Positions 1 to 9,727 of a stretch of DNA of 64,000 nt are shown piece after piece. The position numbers and the translations under genes are program-made. Source of the stretch: Chitinophaga pinensis (lineage in GTDB: Bacteria > Bacteroidota > Bacteroidia > Chitinophagales > Chitinophagaceae). Location: the NCBI GenBank assembly GCA_945876095.1, contig CAMCMP010000008.1:1-64000 (forward strand), read 5' to 3'. Position 1 is the first letter of the stretch; every line of letters starts with the position of its first letter. The notes under the pieces were generated by a model. It was not told the DNA's origin and searched no databases. It saw nothing but the letters and a program-made list of their open reading frames with translations.

Positions 1-1
1 T

Positions 2-184
2 TTAAAAGGTATTACTGTTACTGAATGGTTTGAAAGACAAATTGCGATTGCCAAAAAAGCTAAAAAAGTAAAAGCCACTTTAGTTCAAAAATTGAAAGGT
101 GTTTGTGATTATGGAATTAAATTCCCTGAATTAGTACAAAGTAGATTAAGTAGAGTAATTTGTTATGCCGAAGAGGAATTATAA
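2..184 (+). CDS. C-terminal end of an unrecognised protein (cut by window edge)
   Basis: An open frame enters from the left edge and ends at a TAA at 182-184, giving about 60 residues that are rich in Lys and Val and end in ICYAEEEL. The composition is AT-rich like the housekeeping part of the window, so this is probably resident chromosome. I do not recognise the family. The start lies outside the window, so neither length nor function can be judged. Confidence 0.5.
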   Translation, partial: LKGITVTEWFERQIAIAKKAKKVKATLVQKLKGVCDYGIKFPELVQSRLSRVICYAEEEL

Positions 185-510
185 AAGTTATAGTATTTCC
201 AATTCATGCACAACAATAGAAAAACTACGCATAACGGTCTGTCTCGTCATGAAATTGATAGACTTCGCGGGCTACGTTGAATAAGTATGACAACTTTCTT
301 AACTTCATCAATAGCTTCAGAAATAAGCCTGGAAGTTTAATGGCACTTTAAATAAAGTCCCTCCTGAAATTTGGGATGGAATGTATATGTCTTTGCATTT
401 GTGAAGGCAATTGATGAATTAATTGGTGATCTCATATTTAGAGAATCCCGCACAGAAAAATCTTATTATCAAAATACATTCCCTGATGTTTATTCTTAAA
501 AAAATTATTT
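185..510 (+). other. Decayed sequence with a gene-tail remnant
   Basis: No intact gene is visible. A coding-like tail of about 36 codons (FAFVKAIDELIGDL... ending YQNTFPDVYS) stops at 497-499. Just upstream another frame reads PEIWDGMYMSLH, which would join it through a frameshift near 390. This looks like the eroded end of a small protein gene, disrupted next to the dead transposase. The family is not recognised. Confidence 0.4.
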
Positions 511-1600
511 ATGTAAAAACAAGAGTTATCCTTTCAGGTTATCAATGGACATGCAGCAGGCATAGACATTGGATCCCGTTTTCACATGGTTGCTGTTGAT
601 CAGCTAAGGGAAAACGTCAGGCAATTTGGCGTTTACACCAAAGATCATGAGCAGCTGATTGACTACCTGCGTAATGCTTGCGTTACTTTTATTGCTATGG
701 AAAGTACAGGCAGCTATTGGCAGACGCTTTTTAACGCACTTCAGGAAGCAGGATTTGAAGTGCTGTTGGTAGGTGGCAGTCAGACCAAAAATGTAAAAGG
801 CCGTAAAACGGATGTTATAGATTGCATGTGGATACAGAAATTACACTCGCTTGGCCTGTTATCAGGAAGCTTTCTTCTTAGTAATGCTATCCAGGAACTT
901 CGAACCTATTATCATCATCGTCTGCATCTTATTGAGCAGGCCTCGATGTATGTTCAAAAAATGCAAAAATCATTGCGACTCATGAATATCCGGTTAGACA
1001 TTGTCAATAGAGATGTTGTCGGCAAATCAGGGTTAAACATCATTGAAGCAATTTTAGCAGGTAATCGGGACCCAAAACACTTATCTACCCTTGTTGACAT
1101 AAGAGTGAAGAAGTCACAGCAGGAGATTGCTGATGCATTACAGGGATCATGGCGCGACGAATTATTGTTTGAATTAAGGACATCAATGGAATTTTACAAA
1201 GTGTATGAACAAGCATTGTTGGACTGCGATTAAGAAATTGAAAAGAAATTAATAAGTTATATCCAGCAAACCACTCTTGATCCCCAGGAAGAGAAGATGT
1301 TAAAGGAAAATAGCAAGAAGAATAGAAAACATGCTCCCGCATTAAATGTTTCCCGGCTTGCTTATCAATATTTTCGCACAGATCTTTTTGCCATTTCCGG
1401 CATCAGCCATACGACTGTTCTTTGCCTAATGACCAACATGGGGCATGACCTGCATAAATTTCCATCAGCAAAAAGTTTTGCCTCCTGGCTTAGATTAGTA
1501 CCAAACAATAAAATTAGTGGGGGGACATATCATTAGCAACAAAACACCTTCAGGTAAAAATTTAATCGTAGCAGCATTGATTAAATTTTTATTCTTTTAA
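511..1600 (+). pseudogene. IS110-family transposase, degenerate
   Basis: The translation has the IS110 DEDD-type N-terminal domain: GIDIGS near the start, MESTGSYW, and a KTDVID acidic motif. It also has the C-terminal transposase-20 region (LFAISGISHTT, FASWLRLVPNN, GGHIISNKTPSGKN). It is dead in several ways. The only upstream ATG (511) is followed at once by TAA. An in-frame TAA lies at 1231-1233. A run of six G near 1515-1520 shifts the frame so that the GGHIIS segment continues in the +1 frame to a stop at 1598-1600. The protein also ends early compared with typical IS110 transposases. No element ends could be recognised. Its position at the left edge of the GC-richer glycan locus is suggestive of past mobility. 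Confidence 0.85.
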
Positions 1601-1982
1601 CAGGATAATATCAATACCATTTTATTTGCAATACTTTTTCCAAATTACCTAAAGAAGGAGATAAAAGATTAGTGGAAAAAATACCAATATTTACAGGTAA
1701 GCGATTCGATGCCATTTGATTATTGTTCAAAAGTAAAATCCTAAATTTTTCTGTTTAAAAAAATCTAGATGATTATGAAAACGTTGGTAATACATCCTAA
1801 AGATTTATAGTATTTCAGTTACGTTTAAAATGTAAAAAATGTTATTTAATTTATAAACATGTTAATACAAGTTAATTTTTATTATTTTTTTAAAATAATT
1901 GTATATTATGTAACTAATTGGTAATGAGCATTTTAGTCAAAAAAGGTTTATGATTTAATCAGATTTAAAAAAATATTTTAAT

Positions 1983-2006
1983 TTTATCTTGTATATACAA
2001 GATAAA
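1983..2006. promoter_or_regulatory. GntR-type operator before susC
   Basis: A perfect 24-bp palindrome contains the core CTTGTATATACAAG at 1988-2001. The same core occurs before the aldolase/SDR, GH38-like and GH92 genes, and with one mismatch before the E1-alpha operon. The TTG of the core lies 22 bp upstream of TACATTTA, a near match to the Bacteroidetes -7 box, so it would overlap the -33 element. This placement suits repression. The GntR/UTRA protein at 14166 is the likely binder (inference). Confidence 0.8.
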
Positions 2007-2030
2007 GTACTACATTTACTTATACGAACT

Positions 2031-2094
2031 AAACAGTAGTTAATATTTTGCAGATATTCTCTTTGGCACGTCCTGAAAGTAGCTACTGTTTTTA
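2031..2094 (+). terminator. Hairpin with T-run in susC leader, possible attenuator
   Basis: AAACAGTAG (2031-2039) is exactly complementary to CTACTGTTT (2083-2091), followed by more T residues. It lies a few bases after the predicted transcription start and far upstream of susC. The 43-nt loop is large, so this may be an attenuator or only a chance inverted repeat. Confidence 0.35.
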
Positions 2095-2396
2095 TTGCTA
2101 ATTTAAAAACTATATGAATGAAGATGTATTATCAGTTCTACAAAATGGCTTCGGATCAGTTGCAGGTAAAAGCGATTGTTGATTGTTATGGGATTAGATC
2201 GTTTCCTTGTAAATGTTCTGTGTAGTAATATTATGTTGCCTGCATTATTCGGACAGAACTGTTCCAAATGTAATTCACATGTATTTAAATAATAGAACCT
2301 AAATTAAAAACTAATACGGAACCAGTTCGGATTGTTCATATTACTCTAAAATGAAACCTTTAACAATTTTAATCTATAACCTTAATCAATTTACTT

Positions 2397-5300
2397 ATGA
2401 AAGAAAAAATCTTCTTATCCTTTCTGTTGGTATGCCTGGCATTTGCCTATAGCCGTGCCCAGCAGTCAACGACCATTTCCGGTTCGGTTTCGAATCAGAA
2501 TGGCAAACCAATGCAAGGGGCAACGGTAGCAGAGACAGATGGTAAAAATCAAACTTTGACTGATGACCAGGGTATGTTTAAACTCAAGGTTACATCACAA
2601 AAAGGCTCGCTGACGGTCAGTTACATTGGTTATAATACGACTGTTGTACCATTAAAAAATCAAAATATTTTTAAAATTGTTTTGAATGAGACTAGTTCAA
2701 CGCTTGGGGATGTGGTAGTGATCGGTTATGGTTCGGTAAAAAAATCTGACCTGACGGGTTCGGTGGGAACGGTAAAAGAATCTCAATTAAGGGAACGGCC
2801 CTCGGCTTCCCTCGCACAGGGTCTTTCCGGCAGGATTGCCGGTGTGCAGGTGAATTCCAATTCAGGCCGTCCTGGTGGAAGAACAAATGTGCGAATTCGT
2901 GGTTTCAGTTCTATCAATACATCAAATAGCCCCTTATATGTAGTGGACGGTGTGGCAATGCCTGTGGGTAACCAGGTTCAGGCTACCCAGGCCATTGATT
3001 ATATAAACCCAGCCGATATCGTATCAGTAGAGGTATTGAAAGACGCTTCCTCCACCGCAATTTATGGAGCAAGGGGCGCAAATGGTGTAATACTGGTTAC
3101 TACCAAACGAGGAAGAACAAATGTGGAAGGAAAGGTAACCTACGATGCCAATTTTGGTACCACTACTATCGGCCCTAAAAGAATTCATGTACTGAACGCC
3201 AAGCAATTTCTGGCTACAGAGGACCTAGCTTATGCAAATATGCAAAAGTTTGATCCAGTAGGCTGGAATGCTGGAAAATATTTAAGCAGAAATCCCGCTT
3301 TGGCACGAAAGGATCCTCGCGTTTTTGACAGCAATGGCAATCCCTTATACGAAACAGACTGGTTGAAGGAATCTACCCAAAGCAAACTTTCTCAAAATCA
3401 TGAACTGGGTTTCTCAGGCGGAGGCACTACCAGTTCCTACTCTGTTGGTCTCGGCTACCGCGATGATGAAGGACTCCTTCTCAATTCATACCTGAAAAGA
3501 TATTCAGCCAGGATGGCGTTTGACGACCAGATCAAACCCTGGTTGAAGGTTGGGGGTAACCTGAGTTATAACAGTCAGGATGAAAATATCGTAGACCAGG
3601 ATTACCAGGTGATGCGCAATATTGCAGAAGGATTACCCTTTCAACCGGTAAAATACGCTGACGGAACTTTCTCAAAAAGTAATGACTATCCCAACGTAGA
3701 AGCCTACTGGAGCCCTGTCCATCTTTTAACGGATCGGAAATTTATAGTGAAGTCCCAAACAACTTTGGCAAGTTTATATTCAAATATCAGCCTGATCAAA
3801 GGCCTGGAAATGAAAACGGTCTTGGGAGCAAATGTGCTCAACCAGGGAATTCAACAGTCTACTTCCAGAACCCTGAACCCCGGCGCGCAAGGCAGCGCCA
3901 GTGTAACCAACACCAGGGAAGGCTTTTGGTCGCTGGAAAATTATTTTAATTACACTAAACGTATTGGAAGCAGTCATGCGATCAAAGCCTTATTGGGCCA
4001 ATCCTGGCAGAAAAATAATTACTTCGGTTCCGCAGTAAGCATTACAAATTTCTCCAGTGATTATTTTTTGTATAATAACCTAGGAGCAGGCAGTACCAAC
4101 CCGGGATACAGCTCTTCCGCTTCCATGTTTTCGTTTAATTCTTATTTCGGCAGAGTGAATTATACGCTGAAAGATAAATACCTGCTGACTGTTACCGGTC
4201 GCGTGGACGGATCATCAAGGTTTGGTCAAAATAATAAATATGCCATGTTCCCTTCTGCCGCTCTTGCCTGGAAGGTATCAGACGAAAATTTTTTGAAGAA
4301 CAGTTCACTGATATCTAACCTGAAATTAAGAACCAGTTATGGTGTAACCGGTAACTCTGAAATACCTTCCTATTCTTCCCTATCTGTGTTAGGCTCAAAC
4401 TACGCTAGTATCTTCAGCGATACGCGTGTAGGCGGAACCGGTATCAACCGGTTGGCCAACCCTGATCTCAAATGGGAAAAAACTGCACAAACAGATATTG
4501 GCGTAGAACTAGGATTATTAAATAACAGGATCACCTTTGAAGCAGATTATTATTACAGAAAAACCACCGATATGCTGCTCGATGCCCCCGTTGCACGAAC
4601 TAGCGGATATGCAACCATCCGGAAAAACATAGGCTCTATGGAAAATAAGGGGATTGAGCTTACGCTGAATACGGTCAACATCAAAACCGCGAACGTAACA
4701 TGGAATACTACTTTTAATATCTCCATGAACAGGAATAAAGTATTGTCCTTAGCAACGCCCGCTGACATCTTTGGCGTAGGCGGACCGGGTTTCACCAATC
4801 AAACCAACATTATCAGGATTGGGGAACCGGTGGGTTCATTCTGGGGTCTGGTACGCCTTGGAACATGGAGCGAGGCAGAGAGTCAAAAAGCTGCAACAAT
4901 CACTAGCTACCGCAATGGACTTAAATTATTACCAGGTGATATCAAATATCTTGACGTAAATGGTGATAATGCCATCACAGACGCTGACCGTAAGATAATC
5001 GGCAACGGCAGCCCTAAGGGATGGGGAGGATTTCTGAACAGTTTCAGGTATAAAAGTTTCGACCTGATCGTTGAACTGCAATATAGTTACGGCAACGATG
5101 TATTGGATCAAACCTTTCATGCCAGTGAGGATCGCCAGGCGCTTGCCAATAGTTATACCACCGTACTGGACGCATGGACACCCCAAAATCAAAACACGAT
5201 GATTGCACAGATAAGGGATACAAGGGCGGGATATGTTACTAATGTTGATACTCATTGGATCCAGGACGGATCATTTATACGCGGAAAAAACCTGTTAGTG

Positions 5301-5528
5301 GGCTATAGCTTTTCGCCGGTCACCTTGAAGAGATTAAGATTAAACAAGCTCAGGTTTACGCTTTCAGCGCAGAATTTCTTCCTGGCTACCAAATACACAA
5401 GCGGTGATCCTGAAGTAACACTCAATACATTTGGTTCTGAAGCGAACCGCGTTTTTGCACAGGGGCAGAATTTTCATGACTATCCTCGGCCTAAAATTTA
5501 TATGATCGGCCTGCAGGCTGGCTTTTAG
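2397..5528 (+). CDS. SusC/RagA-family TonB-dependent outer-membrane transporter
   Basis: This 1043-residue protein takes up oligosaccharides through the outer membrane using TonB energy. It has a signal peptide (residues 1-21, ending SRAQQ) and a carboxypeptidase-D-like regulatory domain at about 25-105. A plug follows from the conserved LGDVVVIGYG through VRIRGFSS, LYVVDG, and YGARGANGVILVTTK. The long beta-barrel ends in an aromatic residue (GLQAGF). All are hallmarks of SusC-like proteins, and the length is typical. It pairs with the susD gene 22 bp downstream. An exact copy of the locus palindrome lies about 400 bp upstream. The transported glycan cannot be read from the sequence; neighbouring enzymes point to mannose- or galactose-containing material. 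Confidence 0.95.
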   Translation: MKEKIFLSFLLVCLAFAYSRAQQSTTISGSVSNQNGKPMQGATVAETDGKNQTLTDDQGMFKLKVTSQKGSLTVSYIGYNTTVVPLKNQNIFKIVLNETSSTLGDVVVIGYGSVKKSDLTGSVGTVKESQLRERPSASLAQGLSGRIAGVQVNSNSGRPGGRTNVRIRGFSSINTSNSPLYVVDGVAMPVGNQVQATQAIDYINPADIVSVEVLKDASSTAIYGARGANGVILVTTKRGRTNVEGKVTYDANFGTTTIGPKRIHVLNAKQFLATEDLAYANMQKFDPVGWNAGKYLSRNPALARKDPRVFDSNGNPLYETDWLKESTQSKLSQNHELGFSGGGTTSSYSVGLGYRDDEGLLLNSYLKRYSARMAFDDQIKPWLKVGGNLSYNSQDENIVDQDYQVMRNIAEGLPFQPVKYADGTFSKSNDYPNVEAYWSPVHLLTDRKFIVKSQTTLASLYSNISLIKGLEMKTVLGANVLNQGIQQSTSRTLNPGAQGSASVTNTREGFWSLENYFNYTKRIGSSHAIKALLGQSWQKNNYFGSAVSITNFSSDYFLYNNLGAGSTNPGYSSSASMFSFNSYFGRVNYTLKDKYLLTVTGRVDGSSRFGQNNKYAMFPSAALAWKVSDENFLKNSSLISNLKLRTSYGVTGNSEIPSYSSLSVLGSNYASIFSDTRVGGTGINRLANPDLKWEKTAQTDIGVELGLLNNRITFEADYYYRKTTDMLLDAPVARTSGYATIRKNIGSMENKGIELTLNTVNIKTANVTWNTTFNISMNRNKVLSLATPADIFGVGGPGFTNQTNIIRIGEPVGSFWGLVRLGTWSEAESQKAATITSYRNGLKLLPGDIKYLDVNGDNAITDADRKIIGNGSPKGWGGFLNSFRYKSFDLIVELQYSYGNDVLDQTFHASEDRQALANSYTTVLDAWTPQNQNTMIAQIRDTRAGYVTNVDTHWIQDGSFIRGKNLLVGYSFSPVTLKRLRLNKLRFTLSAQNFFLATKYTSGDPEVTLNTFGSEANRVFAQGQNFHDYPRPKIYMIGLQAGF

Positions 5529-5550
5529 TTCATTTATAAAATAAATCATT

Positions 5551-7098
5551 ATGAAATTTAATATAGTAAAAAGTCTAAGCAAAGTACTTCTTTCAATAGC
5601 CCTTTTAATTTCATCCAGCTGCACAAAATTCCTGGAAGAGAAGGATCCATCCAACTTGCAGCCGGATAATTTTTATACCATTCCAACACATGCAACTGCA
5701 GCGATTGCCTCCGTATATGCAGACACCAGGTTTATTACAGGCGGCGCCAATATTATTTCGATCAACTGGCAGATGCTGGATGCGGTCACCGGAACGGCTA
5801 CCACAGAATCTGCGCAAAACTCAGATTTGAATAACCTGCTGGGCCTCGCTTATGATGGCAGTAACCAACATGTCATCAACTGGTGGAACGGATTGTATAA
5901 GGTTATAGCGAATGCAAACCTAGTGCTTGCAAAAGTTCCTGCTATTACGCCCATGGACGACGCAGAAAAAAAGAGGATCCTAGGGGAAGCCTTATTTCTG
6001 CGGGCATGGGCTTATTTTTATGCAGTGAGGTTATGGGGAGATGTGCCACTGATCCTGGCCCCTCAATCGGCTACCTCCAAAGATTTTTTACCTTCACGTA
6101 CAGATAAGGAAAAAGTGTATGCGCAAATTGTGGCGGACCTGGTTGCTGCTGAAAATTCCGGCCTACCTTGGATGGATATTTCCGGCAGGGTTTCAATGGC
6201 TGCGGTTAAAGCACAGCTATCAAAAGTTTACTTGACAATGGCCGGTGAACCTTTAAAAAAAGGTGGGGCATATTACAAATTAGCTGCGGATAAAGCTGCA
6301 GAAGTTATTACAACCCCGGGAACGGCCGGCCTGTTTTCAAATTATGCCGATATTCATAATACGGCTACCGAAAATAGGGTTGAGCATCTTTTTCAGATCC
6401 AATACCTTTCAAGCGTTCAGGCAAATAATGAATATCAATTTCTCCTGCTCCCAAACTTCAGGCCCATTTCGGCCTATACCGCTACTTTCGGAACAGAAGT
6501 ACCCACGCTGAAATTTTATAATTCTTTTGAAGCCGGCGACCTTCGTGTAAAAGACCGGGAGGGTTATTTTTACACCAGTTATTTCACAAATGGTACAGGT
6601 GCTGTCTTTAATCTCGGAGCACCCTATATTTTTAAATTTTTTGATGTAACGGCGCATGGCAGTCCTGGTAAACCAGGACAACAAAACAGTAGTTTAAATG
6701 TGCCCCAGATCCGTTTTGCAGAAGTGCTGCTGAATTATGCAGAGGCCCAGAATGAAGTAGGTGGTCCAAACCAGGCAGCTTATGACGCATTAAAAAGAAT
6801 CCGCGACAGGGCTCAACTGGTTACTCCTGAGCTTGGTACGTTTAACCAGGCCAGCTTCAGGGAAGCAGTATGGAGGGAACGCTGGCATGAGCTCTGCTAC
6901 GAAAATATAACCTGGTTTGATATGGTACGGCTTAGGAAAGTTTACAATGAGACCACCAATGGGTTCGATGCTTTTGTGGGACATATTAACCTAAGCTCCA
7001 ATCAGCCATTACAGGCAAAACACTTATTGTTTCCGCTGCCTAACCAGGAAATGATTAATAATCCCAATCTAAAACCTCAAAATCCGGAATACAAATAA
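5551..7098 (+). CDS. SusD/RagB-family surface glycan-binding lipoprotein
   Basis: This 515-residue lipoprotein would cap the SusC barrel and bind glycan at the cell surface. The signal peptide ends in a lipobox (SSSC, Cys24), followed by an acidic stretch (FLEEKD) typical of exported Bacteroidetes lipoproteins. TPR-like helices follow (EALFLRAWAYFYAVRLWGD), and the C-terminal RagB/SusD region includes RFAEVLLNYAEAQN and VWRERWHELCYENITWFDMVR. It is co-transcribed with susC. A hairpin follows the stop codon and may trim or dampen transcription into the downstream genes. Confidence 0.95.
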   Translation: MKFNIVKSLSKVLLSIALLISSSCTKFLEEKDPSNLQPDNFYTIPTHATAAIASVYADTRFITGGANIISINWQMLDAVTGTATTESAQNSDLNNLLGLAYDGSNQHVINWWNGLYKVIANANLVLAKVPAITPMDDAEKKRILGEALFLRAWAYFYAVRLWGDVPLILAPQSATSKDFLPSRTDKEKVYAQIVADLVAAENSGLPWMDISGRVSMAAVKAQLSKVYLTMAGEPLKKGGAYYKLAADKAAEVITTPGTAGLFSNYADIHNTATENRVEHLFQIQYLSSVQANNEYQFLLLPNFRPISAYTATFGTEVPTLKFYNSFEAGDLRVKDREGYFYTSYFTNGTGAVFNLGAPYIFKFFDVTAHGSPGKPGQQNSSLNVPQIRFAEVLLNYAEAQNEVGGPNQAAYDALKRIRDRAQLVTPELGTFNQASFREAVWRERWHELCYENITWFDMVRLRKVYNETTNGFDAFVGHINLSSNQPLQAKHLLFPLPNQEMINNPNLKPQNPEYK

Positions 7099-7105
7099 GG
7101 TTACT

Positions 7106-7146
7106 AATAGCCCCTGCTTTGGGATTTCCTGAAAGTGGGGGCTATT
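7106..7146 (+). terminator. Hairpin after susD
   Basis: AATAGCCCC (7106-7114) pairs with GGGGCTATT (7138-7146), and inner CTTT/AAAG pairs can extend the stem with small bulges. No strong T-run follows, so it may act as an mRNA stabiliser or partial terminator between susCD and the next gene. Confidence 0.45.
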
Positions 7147-7161
7147 CATCTAAAAAATTAA

Positions 7162-8382
7162 ATGATGATTTTTAAAAAGCAAAGCATCAAAATAAGAATG
7201 TCTGCAGGTTGTTTTGCCTTAGCACTGATTGTTATCTTGCTATCGCACAGTGAAACCTTTCAAATAAGTGATCCGAAGCCGGGTGGTAACAGTAAAAAAA
7301 TAATTACTACGGATAATCAAAAAAAATGGAAGCTTCAATTTAGGAATGATTCGATCTTTCGCCGTCCGAATTTTGAAGGTGATAACTGGCATACAACCTA
7401 TGCTTCCGATGGGAACCAATATGTACTTCAATGTGATGGACAAGGATATAATACGAAAATGTGGCGGTTGGTTGGCACCCCTCAAAATTTTAAGTTCGAA
7501 GCGGTCAGTTCTCACCCGGGGCCTAAGGAAAAACCCAGGGAACGCTATTATGGTTTTGGTATCCTTGGTGTAGGTCCGTTCATCTATCATTTTATGTCAA
7601 CGCCCAACAGGTGGTATGTTGATCCACCCTGGAAGTTTGTCGGCGCCAAGCTGATGTACTCCGCCGATACTGGCCATACTTGGAGAAACCAGGATGGCAG
7701 CAGTCCGGTTATTTTTGAAGAAACCAGCCAGCGCAATAAAAACAACATGGTATTCTTTAATGAGCAGGATGAAGCTTTTTCACTGATGACGATGCTCCAG
7801 ATGGGGAAGGGATACGAGCAGAATAAAGATGGCTATATCTATGTTTATTCACCCAATGGTGGCAGTGAAGGAAAGATGAATCAGCTCGTGATGTTCCGTG
7901 TTCCTAAAGATAAAATGTTGCAGCGTGATGCTTACGAATATTTTGTTTCGCTAAAAGAAAATGGTGAGGCGCAGTGGTCAAAAAATATAGCCGACCGAAA
8001 TCCTGTACAGGTTTTTCCTACAGGATATGTAAACAAGTTGAAACATCCTTATTCATGGCACCCGAGCGTGATATACAACAAGGGATTGAATGTATACATG
8101 ATGGCCAATTGGGGTGTGGGCACAGATAGCACCGGAAACTGGTTCACCAGGCCATCCTATCTGGGTGTATGGATTTCAGAAAAACCCTGGGGCCCATGGA
8201 AACAGATCCATGAGGATAAAGCATGGTTACCTCCGGGAGGAACAAAAGAAGGCCAGTGCTATCAGCCCCAGATCATGCCCGGATGGATCGCGGCCGATGG
8301 AAAGTCTTTCTGGCTTGCCTGGACACAGTATCCGAAGGGTTACTATTTCCAGCTGCAACGGGTGGATATTGTGAAGGAGTAA
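7162..8382 (+). CDS. Secreted DUF4185-like beta-propeller protein (possible glycosidase)
   Basis: This 406-residue protein has an N-terminal hydrophobic segment (about residues 13-30) consistent with export. The body has the repeated blade features of five-bladed propeller glycosidases and DUF4185 proteins: SADTGHTWRN, SWHPSVIYNKGLNVYMM, LGVWISEKPWGPWK, SFWLAWTQYPKG. A second gene at 9728 encodes a clear paralogue with the same landmarks. Some DUF4185 proteins have been assigned arabinan-cleaving activity (family GH183), but nothing here proves catalysis. The start could be either of two adjacent ATGs. It probably belongs to the susCD transcription unit. The DUF4185 assignment is by motif memory and needs a profile search. 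Confidence 0.65.
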   Translation: MMIFKKQSIKIRMSAGCFALALIVILLSHSETFQISDPKPGGNSKKIITTDNQKKWKLQFRNDSIFRRPNFEGDNWHTTYASDGNQYVLQCDGQGYNTKMWRLVGTPQNFKFEAVSSHPGPKEKPRERYYGFGILGVGPFIYHFMSTPNRWYVDPPWKFVGAKLMYSADTGHTWRNQDGSSPVIFEETSQRNKNNMVFFNEQDEAFSLMTMLQMGKGYEQNKDGYIYVYSPNGGSEGKMNQLVMFRVPKDKMLQRDAYEYFVSLKENGEAQWSKNIADRNPVQVFPTGYVNKLKHPYSWHPSVIYNKGLNVYMMANWGVGTDSTGNWFTRPSYLGVWISEKPWGPWKQIHEDKAWLPPGGTKEGQCYQPQIMPGWIAADGKSFWLAWTQYPKGYYFQLQRVDIVKE

Positions 8383-8902
8383 ACTGAGGAATAAAATTGG
8401 GAAGAACCGGCGATGCTTTCGGGCTCGTAAAATGATCAGTAGCTGTTGTATTTTCATGCAACTACTCAATCACCCACCCGGCTAAATGATTCAACAGTAA
8501 ACTTTGGTTACGTCAATTTATAAACGGGTACAGCTTTCGGACTAGCTCAAAAATTTTAAAAATAAAAATAATAAAACAGTTAATGGGTTTGGGGAGATAT
8601 TAATTAATTAGGAATACATGGTTTTAATTTATTTTGAAAATTTCAATAAACTTGTTAATAAACATATGGGGAAATGTAAACAACACCCCAATTGTTTTGA
8701 TTGATTATTTAATCTGTTTTAATCATAAATTTTAATTTATGTTTTGGTTAAACGAGGGTCTATTTTTATAGTACCCTCCTTATATTTAAAAAAAAAGGAA
8801 TAATTGGTTGAATCGGCGGTACCTACAAATCTTTTTTTGTATTGAATAAACGGAAGAATTACAGAATGTTTAGCACTATTTAACACTACTAAAAATAAGC
8901 CA
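8383..8902. other. 520-bp intergenic region, nothing firm
   Basis: This is AT-rich sequence with no ORF that resembles a gene. A weak inverted repeat (GAGGGT...ACCCTC, about 8754-8778) and A-runs are present. There is no copy of the locus palindrome. It may contain a promoter for the FGE-fold gene, but no clear TAnnTTTG box was found. Confidence 0.4.
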
Positions 8903-9652
8903 TTGAAATATTTATTGATCACGCTACTGGTTTGTATAGCAGCCAGGGTATTAATGCCGTCAACCGATGACCCCAAAATGGTAAAGATTGACGGTGGCAG
9001 TTTCAATATGGGAGATGAAAGAGGTATAGGCGAGCCTGATGAAAGGCCGGTGCACCTGGTTACCTTAAGCGATTTTAACCTTGCAGAAACTGAAGTTACC
9101 GTATTGCAGTGGAGAACCTATTGCAATAATATAAAGCACGAAATGCCTGACGCGCCGGAATGGGGCTGGAAGGATGATCATCCAATTGTCAGCGTATCTT
9201 GGGAAGAAGCCATCGCCTACTGCAAATGGTTAAGCGACCGCACAGGAAAAAAATACCGGCTACCCACAGAGGCGGAATGGGAGTATGCGGCCCGCGGAGG
9301 CAGACTAAGCAAAAGATATATGTTCAGTGGTAACAACAACATCAATGAGGCAGGTTGGTTTAAAGGCAATAGCAATGGCACTTCGCACCCTGTTGCACAG
9401 AAACGTGCAAATGAGCTTGGCCTGTATGATATGAGCGGCAACGCATGGGAATGGTGCAGTGATCATTTAGACGAATACAAGGCAGGGGCTGTTACAAATC
9501 CTACAGGATCAGAAACCAGTGTATTTGTTGTGCGCCGTGGCGGTAGTTGGGATGATGTGGATACCGGAAGCCGTCCCACGTACCGGGCAGGTAACAGCTT
9601 CCGCCGGAGTTACCATACCCTGGGTTTTCGTGTGGCATCTTCCGCTGAATAA
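8903..9652 (+). CDS. Exported formylglycine-generating-enzyme-fold (SUMF1) protein
   Basis: This 249-residue protein starts at TTG (no in-frame ATG upstream), giving a signal-like N-terminus (KYLLITLLVCIAARV). The FGE/SUMF1 fold runs from GGSFNMGDERG through PVVSVSW-type (PIVSVSWEEAIAYCKWL), RLPTEAEWEYAARGG, YDMSGNAWEWCSD and RRGGSWDD to TLGFRVA. True sulfatase-activating enzymes carry a paired-Cys active site in the C-terminal part. Here the C-terminal segment has no such pair, and no sulfatase is encoded in the window. It is more likely a structural or ligand-binding SUMF1-type protein of the locus than a sulfatase maturase. Confidence 0.8.
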   Translation: MKYLLITLLVCIAARVLMPSTDDPKMVKIDGGSFNMGDERGIGEPDERPVHLVTLSDFNLAETEVTVLQWRTYCNNIKHEMPDAPEWGWKDDHPIVSVSWEEAIAYCKWLSDRTGKKYRLPTEAEWEYAARGGRLSKRYMFSGNNNINEAGWFKGNSNGTSHPVAQKRANELGLYDMSGNAWEWCSDHLDEYKAGAVTNPTGSETSVFVVRRGGSWDDVDTGSRPTYRAGNSFRRSYHTLGFRVASSAE

Positions 9653-9711
9653 AATTTATACGCATTTAATTAATACGCAATGTAATTCATCAACGTTTAA
9701 TTTAAATTAAA

Positions 9712-9720
9712 AAAGGAGGT
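9712..9720 (+). promoter_or_regulatory. Strong Shine-Dalgarno sequence
   Basis: AAAGGAGGT lies seven bases before the ATG at 9728. Nearly all other genes in the window lack such a sequence, as expected in Bacteroidota. This site fixes the start of the second DUF4185-like gene and may be a trace of foreign origin. Confidence 0.7.
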
Positions 9721-9727
9721 ATCAATC

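Larger units (their letters stand above)
1601..2396 (+). other. Long leader/intergenic region before susC
   Basis: This AT-rich stretch of about 800 bp has no convincing gene. It holds the first GntR-type palindrome (1983-2006), a possible -7 box TACATTTA at 2011-2018, and a hairpin with a T-run (2031-2094). If transcription starts near 2020-2025, the susC leader would be nearly 380 nt. A 22-codon ORF (MNEDVLSVLQ...) starts at 2114 within the leader; I cannot say whether it is translated. Confidence 0.5.

Noticed and set aside
1650-1680. AAGGAG ribosome-binding site with a small gene
   Set aside because: The sequence AAGAAGGAGATAAAAG is not followed by an ATG-led open frame of meaningful length.
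8903-9652. Sulfatase-activating formylglycine-generating enzyme
   Set aside because: The fold is right but the active-site Cys pair is not seen, and no sulfatase is encoded in the window.
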